Of a stretch of DNA of 64,000 bases, positions 45,029 to 52,854 are shown piece after piece. The translations under genes and the position numbers were made by a program. The notes beneath the pieces were generated by a model that saw nothing but the letters and a program-made list of their open reading frames with translations, did no database searches and was not told the DNA's origin. How positions within the stretch are numbered: position 1 is the first letter of the stretch; the number at the start of each line of letters is the position of its first letter. This stretch comes from Sinomicrobium oceani (lineage in GTDB: Bacteria; Bacteroidota; Bacteroidia; Flavobacteriales; Flavobacteriaceae), in the NCBI RefSeq assembly GCF_900119185.1, contig NZ_FPJE01000002.1, forward strand, positions 139,988 to 203,987, written 5' to 3'.

Positions 45029-45547
45029 CTAATCCCCCGTCCACCGGGCAATAACGCTAAGGGTACGTACGGGACGGCGTTTGCGTACTACGGCATTGTT
45101 GACATTACCTTCTACGGTACAGGCCCAGTTGCCCGACCACCGGTCGATAAAACCGGCGTGGGCAATACGCCCAAGCCTGGCCTTATAAAGGCCGAAGACA
45201 TCGCCGGCACGGGGGGTTTTTTGGGCCTTCCCTCCTTTTTTGACCGTCCATATCACCTTGCGCTGCGGGAACAGTGAAGGGCTCCAGGGCGTGCGGGGTA
45301 CGGTGTAGCCTGCCTGGCCAAAGCAGAAACTGACGAATGCGGCGCACCAGTCGTACCCCTCATCCAGCCCTGTATAGCGGAGGTATTCCGCCACTCGCTT
45401 GCCATCATTATGCCCGGTGGCTTCCCTGACACCCACTTCGGCCGTGTAGACCCGGCGCAGGGTGCTTACATCATTCGCGAAAGCCAGGTGGCCATACCCC
45501 AGAACAAGGAGATATAACCACCCAGGTACATACCTACGTGTTGCCAT
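45029..45547 (-). CDS. TIGR02594-type cell-wall amidase/peptidase (endolysin-like)
   Basis: The product has 172 residues with a signal peptide or signal-anchor (about 8-24). The catalytic pattern of the CHAP/TIGR02594 group is clear: Cys68 in GYDWCAAFVSFCFGQAG, a core PRAGDVFGLYK, His130 in RIAHAGFI, and VEGNVNN. These proteins cut peptidoglycan cross-links and serve as phage endolysins or related effectors. The start overlaps the end of the preceding membrane-protein gene by 82 bp in another frame, showing tight coupling. The export signal means it can reach the periplasm without a holin. Confidence 0.8.
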   Translation of the reverse strand: MATRRYVPGWLYLLVLGYGHLAFANDVSTLRRVYTAEVGVREATGHNDGKRVAEYLRYTGLDEGYDWCAAFVSFCFGQAGYTVPRTPWSPSLFPQRKVIWTVKKGGKAQKTPRAGDVFGLYKARLGRIAHAGFIDRWSGNWACTVEGNVNNAVVRKRRPVRTLSVIARWTGD

Positions 45548-45930
45548 GGGGTCAGTGTTATGGAATGTGTGATAAAGGAGCTATCCAGCAGCCTTATAAA
45601 GCTGCGGTACAATTGTGCGGCCAACAGGCCCGCCAGCAGGTGGCAGGCGGCTGCGCCCAGTAGTACCAGGAGCAGCAGGCTCAGCGTGCCGGCGTCTACT
45701 ACGGCCGCCATGGGGTCTGCCAGCCGCAGCAGCGGGCCGGCATACAGGAAGGCCGAAAGGAGAATGAGGATCAGGGCGGACTGGCTCCCCCAGCTTCGCA
45801 GGTGCCGGTGTCGCGGGCCCTGGGCCCGGTTGTGCAGGAAATCGACATAGTCGTCTTCCCACGTTACTTTCCGCAGCCGGAACCGTTCCGGACGCGGGGG
45901 TCTTTGGTTTTCTTTTGGTGTGTTCATCAT
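45466..45930 (-). CDS. Three-span membrane protein, holin-like by position and topology
   Basis: The product has 154 residues. A charged cytoplasmic N-terminus (1-48) is followed by hydrophobic segments at about 50-68 (QSALILILLSAFLYAGPLL), 80-107 and 130-150 (WQHVGMYLGGYISLFWGMAT). The protein overlaps the endolysin-like gene by 82 bp. Small multi-span proteins directly before an endolysin are usually holins or antiholins, but holins have no reliable sequence signature and a different function is possible. The upstream region (45931-46589) holds AAATGTTAA motifs. Confidence 0.65.
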   Translation of the reverse strand: MMNTPKENQRPPRPERFRLRKVTWEDDYVDFLHNRAQGPRHRHLRSWGSQSALILILLSAFLYAGPLLRLADPMAAVVDAGTLSLLLLVLLGAAACHLLAGLLAAQLYRSFIRLLDSSFITHSITLTPWQHVGMYLGGYISLFWGMATWLSRMM

Positions 45931-45954
45931 CTTTTGTTTTTTTAATATTCATTT

Positions 45955-46070
45955 TTGGAGTCTTGGAGTCTTGGAGTCTTGGAGTTGGGGAGTCCTGGAG
46001 TTTTGGAGGATGTTACTCACAACTCACCAACTCATCAACTCACCAACTCACCAACTCATCAACTTCACCA
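45955..46070. repeat. Short-period GGAGTCTTG and CCAACTCAT repeats
   Basis: Four units of (T)CTTGGAGT lead into GGAGTTGGGGAGTCCTGGAGT, followed by ACTCACCAACTCATCAACTC units. The second block is roughly the reverse complement of the first kind (GATGAGTTGG). A related piece lies at 44859-44885. The structure could fold back on itself. Confidence 0.6.
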
Positions 46071-46085
46071 TGCAAAGCTCCCGGT

Positions 46086-46129
46086 GAAATGTTAAGGTTT
46101 TTCCCCATTACGATAAACTTTAACATTAA
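46086..46129. promoter_or_regulatory. Two AAATGTTAA-like motifs upstream of the holin-like gene
   Basis: GAAATGTTAAGG (46086-46097) and the inverted CTTTAACATTAA (46118-46129) lie about 160-200 bp before the 45930 start. They match the palindrome at 44833 and the motifs at 47601 and 47691. Confidence 0.4.
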
Positions 46130-46493
46130 TACGTTTGGGGAGTATTTATAAGGTTTTGAAGTGAAATTCCTTGAAATAACCCGGCAAACCGCACTAAATT
46201 TCACGGAAAACCCTCCAATTTTCTTCTTACGGATTTCTTTAGTAATTCCGAAGAAAAAACCTACTTTTTATTTGTTCGTTTGAAGGGGGATGTGCTATAA
46301 AGGCCACACCTCCGGCCCCTCTCAAGAGGGGAGCTTCAGGAGCTATTAAAAGAGATTAAAGCTTTGGTTTCTGCCAGTGCGGGTGGTGGCTTTCTTGGGT
46401 TGGTGAGATTTAGCGTACAGCATATTATGTTTTCTCCTCCTGAGGCGACCTGTCTGCTTCCGGGAGATTGTCCCCTTGCTATACCCGGCATCG

Positions 46494-46528
46494 CTCCCGA
46501 TAATCCCGATGTGTATCGGTATCGGGAG
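46494..46528. repeat. TCCCGATA-family hairpin downstream of the rteC-like gene
   Basis: CTCCCGATA (46494-46502) pairs with TATCGGGAG (46520-46528), and an inner stem CCGAT/ATCGG closes a GTGT loop. It lies 60-95 bases past the RteC stop and may terminate or stabilise that transcript. There is no T run. Confidence 0.6.
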
Positions 46529-46589
46529 ACGTGCAGGTGTTATGGTTGTAAGCGTTGGGAAGCAATACCGGGTATAGTTGCCCCCGAAG

Positions 46590-47507
46590 CTATAAAGCCT
46601 CGTCCTCATCCATTTTTCTGGACAGGCGAAAGATCAGTTCCTCTAAAAAGCGTACCCGTTGCCCTTTGCGCGCCCGGATATCGGTATAGGTTTTGTACAC
46701 CTGTGGCAGGCGGACATTGAAAAAGGTTTCGAATGCAGCGGTAATATCGGCAATATCTGCCTCTCCATGGTTAAAAACTTTACCGTTGTGCAGGGCATAG
46801 ACCAGTTCGGTAAGGGCGATTTTAGATGCGGTCCAGTCCAGCTGATGCTGTCCCGGAGAACCACCTCCGGGAGTATGCCCGGTCGTCCGGAGGTATTCCA
46901 CCACCCGCTGCATCCCGAGGACCCTGCCCCACAGGAGGTCGTGAGAGGTGGAAAAGTCGGGGTCACGGTAATGGGCCTCTCCCGGCCAGGGCAAAACGTG
47001 ATCCGGGTTTTTCCGGGTAAAATATTCCGTATCCCGGTAGGTATGTCCCTGCTCCATATAACTGATAAAATCGCGGTGCCTGCAGAAAAACTTATCGGCT
47101 TTGCGGAGTTGCTTTTTGTAGAACTTCTTTTGCAACTCCTTCCCCGCCCTGGGTTTTTGGAGTTCATACGAACTCATTTCGGTAAAACAGATCAGCCAGC
47201 TCAGCGGGATCACCTTGATCTCTTTAAAAAAGCGGATCTCGGCTTCCCCGGAATCCAGCCCCGTCTGTTTTACGAGCTCCCGTAACTGCGACAGGGTCCG
47301 GTGGCACAACAATACACCACGACGGTTATCCGGAGGGGATTGGTGGACTTGTTTTATATCTTGTAGTTCCCGGTGAAAACCGGCAATAACCGCATCATAT
47401 ACCATAACGTGGAGTATCTCTGTTAAACTTTCGGGGCATAGGGGTGCCAGACAGGTTACCTCAAAGGGCTCCTCCTGTATTTCGTGGATGATCCCGGGGA
47501 ACTCCAC
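46590..47507 (-). CDS. RteC-domain protein
   Basis: The product has 305 residues, soluble. The C-terminal half carries the RteC family pattern: LDWTASKIALTELVYALHNG, then GEADIADITAAFETFFNVRL and VYKTYTDIRARKGQRVRFLE. The N-terminal half is helical with the segment CFTEMSSYEL. RteC regulates excision and transfer functions of CTnDOT-type elements, and many chromosomal homologues accompany mobile or accessory genes. Here it is read away from a STAS-like/AraC pair (47759-49204) and may regulate the downstream lysis-like cassette. Confidence 0.85.
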   Translation of the reverse strand: MEFPGIIHEIQEEPFEVTCLAPLCPESLTEILHVMVYDAVIAGFHRELQDIKQVHQSPPDNRRGVLLCHRTLSQLRELVKQTGLDSGEAEIRFFKEIKVIPLSWLICFTEMSSYELQKPRAGKELQKKFYKKQLRKADKFFCRHRDFISYMEQGHTYRDTEYFTRKNPDHVLPWPGEAHYRDPDFSTSHDLLWGRVLGMQRVVEYLRTTGHTPGGGSPGQHQLDWTASKIALTELVYALHNGKVFNHGEADIADITAAFETFFNVRLPQVYKTYTDIRARKGQRVRFLEELIFRLSRKMDEDEAL

Positions 47508-47600
47508 CTGGTGTCGATGGGGTAACCGGACCTGAAACCGGTCCGGAGCGGAAGTTGGGTTTGCCGAATTTAAAAAAAATTGCCGGGGTCCCTTCCTCCC

Positions 47601-47612
47601 TTAAATGTTAAA
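47601..47612. promoter_or_regulatory. AAATGTTAA motif upstream of the rteC-like gene
   Basis: TTAAATGTTAAA lies 94 bp before the RteC start, in the divergent region shared with the 47759 gene. Confidence 0.4.
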
Positions 47613-47690
47613 ATCCTCATTACACAAAAACACCTCCACTATTGACAAATACGGGCTTGTTTTCTTAAAATCTCACCTTTTAACTCCCTA

Positions 47691-47728
47691 TAAATGTTAA
47701 ATTTATTCCGGAAAACCGGATTTTTTTG
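47691..47728 (+). promoter_or_regulatory. AAATGTTAA motif followed by a small hairpin with seven T
   Basis: TAAATGTTAAATTTA (47691-47705) is followed by TCCGG-AAAA-CCGGA and TTTTTTT. The hairpin has the form of a weak intrinsic terminator on the plus strand, 30 bp before the 47759 start codon. It could attenuate that operon. Confidence 0.4.
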
Positions 47729-47758
47729 TAGTTTTTATTCGATGACACTGACACCAAA

Positions 47759-48151
47759 ATGTATGTATCCGAAAATCATATCGAAAATGAATATGTATGC
47801 TACCGGATCTCCGGGGGCATTCTTTTTCATATTTATAAACCCGATACGGTCATAGATCTGCGTGCCGCCCGGATCATTACTGCAGACCGTATAGCTTTTC
47901 AGCATCATCATACCTATCCCGTGCTTTGCGATGTCCGGGGGATTACGGACACCGACAAGCCCGGGCGGGATTATATTGCCCGGAACGGCTTTGTTCTGAC
48001 CCGAGCCGTCAGTTTCCTGGCCGATATTCCGGTAAGTATGGGGCTCATGCAGTATTTCATAGACATTCATAAGCCCCGGCCCGACATTCCGATCCGCCTG
48101 TTTACGGAAGAAAGCGCTGCTATGGAGTTCCTGGAACCTTACACCTTATAA
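47759..48151 (+). CDS. STAS/SpoIIAA-like small protein
   Basis: The product has 130 residues without a signal peptide. The pattern fits a family of about 130-residue Bacteroidota proteins with a STAS/SpoIIAA-like fold: IDLRAARIITADRIAFQHHH, then TYPVLCDVRGITDTDKPGRD and a C-terminal IPIRLFTEESAAMEFLEPY. These are thought to bind small molecules or partner proteins. It precedes a PAS-AraC regulator by 48 bp on the same strand, which suggests a sensor/regulator pair. Confidence 0.65.
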   Translation: MYVSENHIENEYVCYRISGGILFHIYKPDTVIDLRAARIITADRIAFQHHHTYPVLCDVRGITDTDKPGRDYIARNGFVLTRAVSFLADIPVSMGLMQYFIDIHKPRPDIPIRLFTEESAAMEFLEPYTL

Positions 48152-48199
48152 CCCCTGCCGGCAAAGACACCCTGAAAACCAACCCACACCACTCACATT

Positions 48200-49204
48200 A
48201 TGAAACCGGAAGATATTAACGAAAAAAGGATGCAGGACCTGTACCATATGCTGATTGCCATATCGCGGGGAAATTTTTCCTGCAAAATAGCGCGGACGGG
48301 ATGTAACGACCAGCTGGAAACCCTGATCATGTGGTTTAATATGGCTGCGGAAGAGCTCCGGGAAACCCTGGGGCACTACAGCTACATCCACCCCCGTGAC
48401 TCCTACCGATACCTGGTACAGTTGTGTTTTGTGCTGGACCACCGGTACCGTATCCGGGCATATAACACCCCGGTAACCGACCTCCTCGGCTATGAGGAAA
48501 ACGCTTTGCACGGCAGGCTTTTTAAGGAATTGCTCGCTGCGGAGTCCCTCCAGGTCTGGAAAACGGCCAAAGCGCGGATAAAACAGGACGACCCCTATAC
48601 GACACCACTGGTATTTACCGCCGGCAGGCAGTTCCTCGTCCCTGCCTTTTGTACCTTTTCGGAGCTTCGTGATACCCGCGGACATCCTTCGGGTATCCTG
48701 GTGACTTCTACCGAGACGGTCTTACAGACAGATCTGCCTAACCGGCAGGAGGGGATATATGATCGTGATACTATTAAAAATGCTCAAACCCCATTCCGGA
48801 CAACAGCTGTCCCATACGGCACCCCTGATATACACCTGCTCCAGGAAGTGTACGATTATATCCTTGGAAACCTGGGGGAACCCCTTCCGACCCTGAGACA
48901 ACTTGCCCATAATTTCGGGACCAACGAATACAAGCTGAAACAGGAATTCAAACAGGTTTTTCAAAAGACCATATTCCAGTGCTATCACCAGGAAAGACTC
49001 CGGAAAGCCCGGTTGCTTGTCGAACATTCGGGCATGGAGCTACCGGACATAGCCCGAAAGTGCGGTTTCAGGGATTACCCGAATTTTTCCAGGGCATTCA
49101 AAAAGAAATTCGGTCACTCTCCGAAGCAGCTGCAAAAGAAACGTTTACCAAAGGACCGGAAGAATGGCAAAAGTACTCCGAACCGGAAGTACGGGGGGTG
49201 TTAA
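48200..49204 (+). CDS. PAS-containing AraC-family regulator
   Basis: The product has 334 residues. The N-terminal helices (MQDLYHMLIAISRGNFSCKI, ETLIMWFNMAAEELRETLGH) resemble a HAMP-like segment. A PAS domain spans about 70-190 (FVLDHRYRIRAYNTPVTDLL, GYEENALHGRLFKELL). The AraC DNA-binding domain follows at about 225-320 (PTLRQLAHNFGTNEYKLKQE; DIARKCGFRDYPNFSRAFKK). It is a cytoplasmic sensor and transcription factor. Its probable target is the divergent rteC gene or the downstream cassette, where AAATGTTAA motifs recur. Confidence 0.85.
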   Translation: MKPEDINEKRMQDLYHMLIAISRGNFSCKIARTGCNDQLETLIMWFNMAAEELRETLGHYSYIHPRDSYRYLVQLCFVLDHRYRIRAYNTPVTDLLGYEENALHGRLFKELLAAESLQVWKTAKARIKQDDPYTTPLVFTAGRQFLVPAFCTFSELRDTRGHPSGILVTSTETVLQTDLPNRQEGIYDRDTIKNAQTPFRTTAVPYGTPDIHLLQEVYDYILGNLGEPLPTLRQLAHNFGTNEYKLKQEFKQVFQKTIFQCYHQERLRKARLLVEHSGMELPDIARKCGFRDYPNFSRAFKKKFGHSPKQLQKKRLPKDRKNGKSTPNRKYGGC

Positions 49205-49369
49205 TGGAAGCATTGGTTATTAAGTTCATGGATTGATCGTTATTCAGACAGTCCAATAACTCAGTAAACCAGCAACTTAACAACCAAAAACCCCACATTA
49301 CAAAAAAATCCGTAACATAATCCGACAATTCTCGTCTTCTGTATGAACTTGTCTTAGGTTATTATAATT

Positions 49370-49462
49370 TGCTGCAAAACCATTTTTTGCACCCATATTT
49401 TGTATTTTTCTTTCCCATAGCTATGGCTATGGGACTCAAAAAAGCCTTCATCCGGGCACAGG
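49370..49462 (+). repeat. Dispersed repeat, copy 2 (partner at 34571-34665)
   Basis: GCTGCAAAACC, TTTTTTGCACCC, the palindrome CATAGCTATGGCTATG and ACTCAAAAAAGCC follow the order of the copy at 34571. The gap 49205-49576 holds no gene. Confidence 0.5.
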
Positions 49463-49475
49463 GCAGAGCGTTACG

Positions 49476-49496
49476 AAACAGCCCGGTGGGCTGTTT
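49476..49496 (+). terminator. Hairpin upstream of the GT39 gene
   Basis: AAACAGCCC (49476-49484) pairs with GGGCTGTTT (49488-49496) around GGT and is followed by TAGCG. The T run is short, so termination is uncertain. It may end the AraC transcript. Confidence 0.4.
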
Positions 49497-49576
49497 TAGC
49501 GAACGAGCCAGCTGGCGCAAGGGCAGGTTCGCCTAAAGGAAACAACCCAAGACGGGTACTATATAATAGCATTACT

Positions 49577-51103
49577 ATGGGGAAAACGAACATTATTATT
49601 TTATCGGGATTTGTACTGCTGAAATTTTTGCTGCACTATTTCCTGATAGCTCCCGAATACGATTTGCAACGCGATGAATTTCTTCATTTGGACCAGGCCA
49701 ATCATTTGGCTTTCGGATTCGCTTCCGTTCCTCCTCTTATATCCTGGATTTCCTGGATCATTAAACTTCTCGGGAACAGCATATTTTGGATTAAGTTTTT
49801 TCCTGTGCTATTCGGAGCATTAACCATAGTGGTGACATGGGCAACCATATCGGAGCTCAAAGGCAATCTGTATGCCCGAATACTGGGAGCTACCTGTGTA
49901 CTGTTTTCGGTATTACTCCGGTTAAACACCTTGTATCAGCCTAATTCCTTTGATGTATTATGCTGGACTGCAACTTTTTTCTTTTTAATCAAATACATAA
50001 ACACAGATCATAGCAAATGGATCTATGGTACGGCTATTGTTTTTGCCTTAGGCTTTCTCAATAAATACAATATCATCTTTTTAGCATTGGGGGTAGCACC
50101 TGCCCTGATGATTACAAAAAGTAGGGGGCTGTTTCTCCGAAAGGAAATCTACCTGGCCATCGCACTGGCATTGCTGATCGTAAGTCCGAATCTGATATGG
50201 CAATACCAAAACGGCTTCCCTGTATTTCATCACCTCAATGAATTGGCCAATTCACAGCTTGTTCATGTATCGAGAACCTTATTTCTCAAAAACCAGCTTT
50301 TGTTTTTTACCGGCTCGATCGTCGTCGTGATCAGCGCGCTTTACGGGCTCCTCTTTTCCGGGTATTTTAAAAAGTTCCGGTTCTTATTCTGGGCGTTCCT
50401 ATTTATATTGTCCCTATTTACTTATCTGAAAGCAAAGGATTATTATGCTATCGGGCTATACCCCGTTTATATTGCCATAGGCTCCGTTTATCTATGTCCA
50501 ATTACGGACTGTACATTCGGAAAAATTATAAAACCTATACTGGTTATGGTACCGGTATTGCTATTCATTTTGAGTTTTAACGTAGCATTTCCAAACAAAA
50601 CACCGGCATATATAATCAGCCGTCAGGATACGTATAAAGCACTGGGACTGCTTCGATGGGAAGACGGGAAAGACCATGAGATCCCCCAGGATTATGCAGA
50701 TATGCTGGGGTGGAAAGAATTAGCCGCTAAGACGGATAAGGCCTATCTGTTTTTAAATGATCCGGAACGAACTCTGGTGCTTTGTGATAATTACGGGCAA
50801 GCCGGGGCTATTAACTTTTATTCCGAACATGGAATAAAAGCTGTTTCGTTTACTGCCGATTATATCAATTGGTTCGATTTGGAAAAAGAGTATACCCACC
50901 TGATACGGGTAAAAAACGCATGGGAACGAGCGCAGGAACTCATGGAAACAAGTCCCTATTTTGAGCATTCCGTAATTTCGGATTCCGTGACCACGAAATA
51001 TGCCCGGGAATTCGGTACGACCATTTTTATCTTTCAGGGATCTAAGGTCGATATCAACAAGAGGATTAAAGAAGAACTGAACCCAATAAAGGATCGCAGG
51101 TAA
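49577..51103 (+). CDS. GT39/ArnT-like membrane glycosyltransferase
   Basis: The product has 508 residues with about ten membrane spans in its first 340 residues. The first outer loop carries the acidic signature YDLQRDEFLHLDQANHLAFG, where the Asp-Glu pair is the catalytic or metal site of the dolichyl-phosphate-mannose mannosyltransferase (PMT_2) superfamily. Further segments are YQPNSFDVLCWTATFFFLIK and FLNKYNIIFLALGVAPALMI. A soluble periplasmic C-terminal part follows from about residue 345. It probably moves a sugar from a lipid carrier to an envelope acceptor. It is not part of an obvious glycan cluster. Confidence 0.85.
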   Translation: MGKTNIIILSGFVLLKFLLHYFLIAPEYDLQRDEFLHLDQANHLAFGFASVPPLISWISWIIKLLGNSIFWIKFFPVLFGALTIVVTWATISELKGNLYARILGATCVLFSVLLRLNTLYQPNSFDVLCWTATFFFLIKYINTDHSKWIYGTAIVFALGFLNKYNIIFLALGVAPALMITKSRGLFLRKEIYLAIALALLIVSPNLIWQYQNGFPVFHHLNELANSQLVHVSRTLFLKNQLLFFTGSIVVVISALYGLLFSGYFKKFRFLFWAFLFILSLFTYLKAKDYYAIGLYPVYIAIGSVYLCPITDCTFGKIIKPILVMVPVLLFILSFNVAFPNKTPAYIISRQDTYKALGLLRWEDGKDHEIPQDYADMLGWKELAAKTDKAYLFLNDPERTLVLCDNYGQAGAINFYSEHGIKAVSFTADYINWFDLEKEYTHLIRVKNAWERAQELMETSPYFEHSVISDSVTTKYAREFGTTIFIFQGSKVDINKRIKEELNPIKDRR

Positions 51104-51674
51104 CTGCTGTGAACTTTGTCGGGAAATAGCATTCGGCCCCTTCTCTTATGAGGTATCGGAGGATCGTTTTTTAACCTTATAAGACAAGCGATTAACACAG
51201 CATTGCGCAAATAGCTACAGATATATAAACCGACATGAACTTGAAGTCCGTAGATTTCGGTAAACAATATAATTGCTGTTCTGGTTGCTTAATTATCTGG
51301 GATGCAACCTCATCGTTCGATAACGTATTAATCATTCCTTTTAAACCCGGTGGCTCGATACATTCCGGCGAAGCCGGAACACCCAGCCGCCTTTATGTTG
51401 TCAGAAATCAGAGATTTGATATGGTAAGCCAATCATTGAACATCCAAATAACTTGCTTACCCTTTCCCTACTCACTAATTAACCACCAAGTACCAATTCA
51501 GTAACTCAATAACCATGAGTTCCTTAATGGGTTAATAGGTTGAGGGTTATTCAGACAGCAATCAATAACTCAGTAACCCAAACTACCATTTAATCTGACA
51601 GTTACGCGTAAAAAAGTAATTTTAAAACCCGCCTTACGGTAATAACAGGCTTTTATAATAGCTACCCGGTATTC
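51104..51674. other. Gene-free stretch between convergent genes
   Basis: No supported gene; an 89-codon frame at 51235-51504 has no family, signal or start support. GTTATTCAGACAG...CAATAACTCAGTAA at 51546-51580 repeats a sequence at 49239-49268. Confidence 0.5.
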
Positions 51675-52040
51675 TTAGCCTCGGTCTTCTACTCCTCCTA
51701 TAATCTTTTTGCGGTGAAGATACCCCCATACTTTGAGTGCTTCGACTACCGGATGAAGAGATCTCGTATGCGGTGTAGCGCTGTACTCGACAACGGGAGG
51801 AAATGCATCTATGACTTTACGTCTTACGAGTTCGTTCATTTCAAGTTCTTTAAGTTCTTTGGACAACATTCTGTCACTGATCCCCTCTACCTCTTTGCCT
51901 ATTTCCTTAAATCTTTTTGTCCCGTTTAAAACGGCAATCAAAATCTGTAATTTCCATTTTCCATGCAATACCTCCAATGCATCCCGAACAGCCAACAGGT
52001 CTTTGTTCTCACATTTGTTATGATCTCCTCCAGCACTCAT
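51675..52040 (-). CDS. HxlR-family winged helix-turn-helix regulator
   Basis: The product has 121 residues with the HxlR pattern: DALEVLHGKWKLQILIAVLN, then RFKEIGKEVEGISDRMLSKE and LVRRKVIDAFPPVVEYSATP. HxlR proteins often respond to reactive electrophiles or quinones via a Cys near the N-terminus; here Cys10 is present. The gene is divergent from the DoxX-like gene at 52245, which it probably controls through the repeated site at 52053-52080. Confidence 0.88.
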   Translation of the reverse strand: MSAGGDHNKCENKDLLAVRDALEVLHGKWKLQILIAVLNGTKRFKEIGKEVEGISDRMLSKELKELEMNELVRRKVIDAFPPVVEYSATPHTRSLHPVVEALKVWGYLHRKKIIGGVEDRG

Positions 52041-52052
52041 TACTTACCTTTT

Positions 52053-52080
52053 GTATAGTACTTACTAAGCGTATAGTACT
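52053..52080. promoter_or_regulatory. Candidate HxlR operator
   Basis: GTATAGTACT occurs at 52053-52062 and again at 52071-52080, 18 bp apart. Each copy contains the self-complementary core AGTACT. The site lies 13 bp before the HxlR start codon and upstream of the divergent DoxX-like gene. Confidence 0.5.
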
Positions 52081-52191
52081 AATTATTAGTAATCAAATAT
52101 ACGTAATATTGCATCAGCAGAAGTGACTTATGTACCCGAAAACATGTTTATGGCATTTTAATAATCAGATCAGTCAACGACCTCGGGACAA

Positions 52192-52211
52192 TCCCGATAA
52201 GAATATCGGGA
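52192..52211. repeat. TCCCGATA/ATCGGGA palindrome upstream of the DoxX-like gene
   Basis: TCCCGATAAGAATATCGGGA; see the related palindromes at 44094, 46494 and 53559. It lies 33 bp before the start codon at 52245. Confidence 0.6.
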
Positions 52212-52244
52212 CACTTAGTGAGTAAAACCAAAAAAACAGGAACA

Positions 52245-52661
52245 ATGCAAAAAAAGAACAGTTCACGCCTTTTGAAATGGTCGTATTATATGGCTACCCT
52301 ATTATTTACTTTGATCATGGTATTCTCTGTAGGGAATTATTTGTTTAACCACGATTTTATCCGGGAGGGTTTTATTAAAATGGGGTATCCTACATATATA
52401 ATTTACCCTTTGGCAGCAGTTAAAATTCTCGGGCTTGTTGTGATCTGGAGCAGAAAGCACAACCTGCTTTATGGTCTGGCCTACGCGGGCTTTTTTTATA
52501 ACTGTATTTTAGCTGCTTTTGCGCACCTTATGATTAGTGATAACGGGCAATGGTTTGCAGTTGTCGCCTTAATTCTGATTGTGATATCATATTTTACGTC
52601 CAAAAATCTGATCCGGACGTCTGATAAAGGAACTGCGGGCGAAAAGAGAACAAGGGGTTGA
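52245..52661 (+). CDS. DoxX-like membrane protein
   Basis: The product has 138 residues when started at ATG 52245, which has AGGAAC just upstream; a GTG at 52218 is the only earlier option. Four hydrophobic segments are seen: SYYMATLLFTLIMVFSVGNY, YIIYPLAAVKILGLVVIW, LLYGLAYAGFFYNCILAAFA and WFAVVALILIVISYFT. The layout matches DoxX-like family members often paired with HxlR regulators in Flavobacteria. The function is unknown, possibly linked to oxidative or quinone stress. Confidence 0.8.
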   Translation: MQKKNSSRLLKWSYYMATLLFTLIMVFSVGNYLFNHDFIREGFIKMGYPTYIIYPLAAVKILGLVVIWSRKHNLLYGLAYAGFFYNCILAAFAHLMISDNGQWFAVVALILIVISYFTSKNLIRTSDKGTAGEKRTRG

Positions 52662-52854
52662 ACCGGCGTTTCTACATATACTCATCATTAGCAATAACAC
52701 CCGTCACCGATATTTCCGATAGTGCTCTCCAAACTTTCCCCATCCGTGCCATAGCTCCGGATGGAGAAAATACGGGGCATACTACGAACATTACACTACG
52801 ATAGAATTTTGTACATTTATTCGGGAACAGCCGGTACCAAAAGCTGACCAACCG

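Larger units (their letters stand above)
45931..46589. other. Regulatory and repeat-rich gap between rteC-like and holin-like genes
   Basis: No gene is seen. The stretch holds GGAGTCTTG-type direct repeats (45955-45985), a GAGTTGG/CCAACTC block (45980-46065), AAATGTTAA at 46087-46095, an inverted copy TTTAACATTAA at 46119, and the palindromic stem at 46494-46528. A promoter for the minus-strand cassette is expected here. Confidence 0.5.

Noticed and set aside
46346-46609. 87-codon minus-strand frame after rteC
   Set aside because: It spans the palindromic stem and overlaps the end of rteC in another frame; it does not look like protein.
49577-51103. Part of a phage or cassette with the lysis-like genes
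   Set aside because: The GT39-type protein is a chromosomal envelope enzyme with no link to lysis; strand and spacing separate it from the cassette.
51235-51504. 89-codon plus-strand frame in the gap after the GT39 gene
   Set aside because: No recognisable family, signal peptide or ribosome site; its end overlaps repetitive filler.
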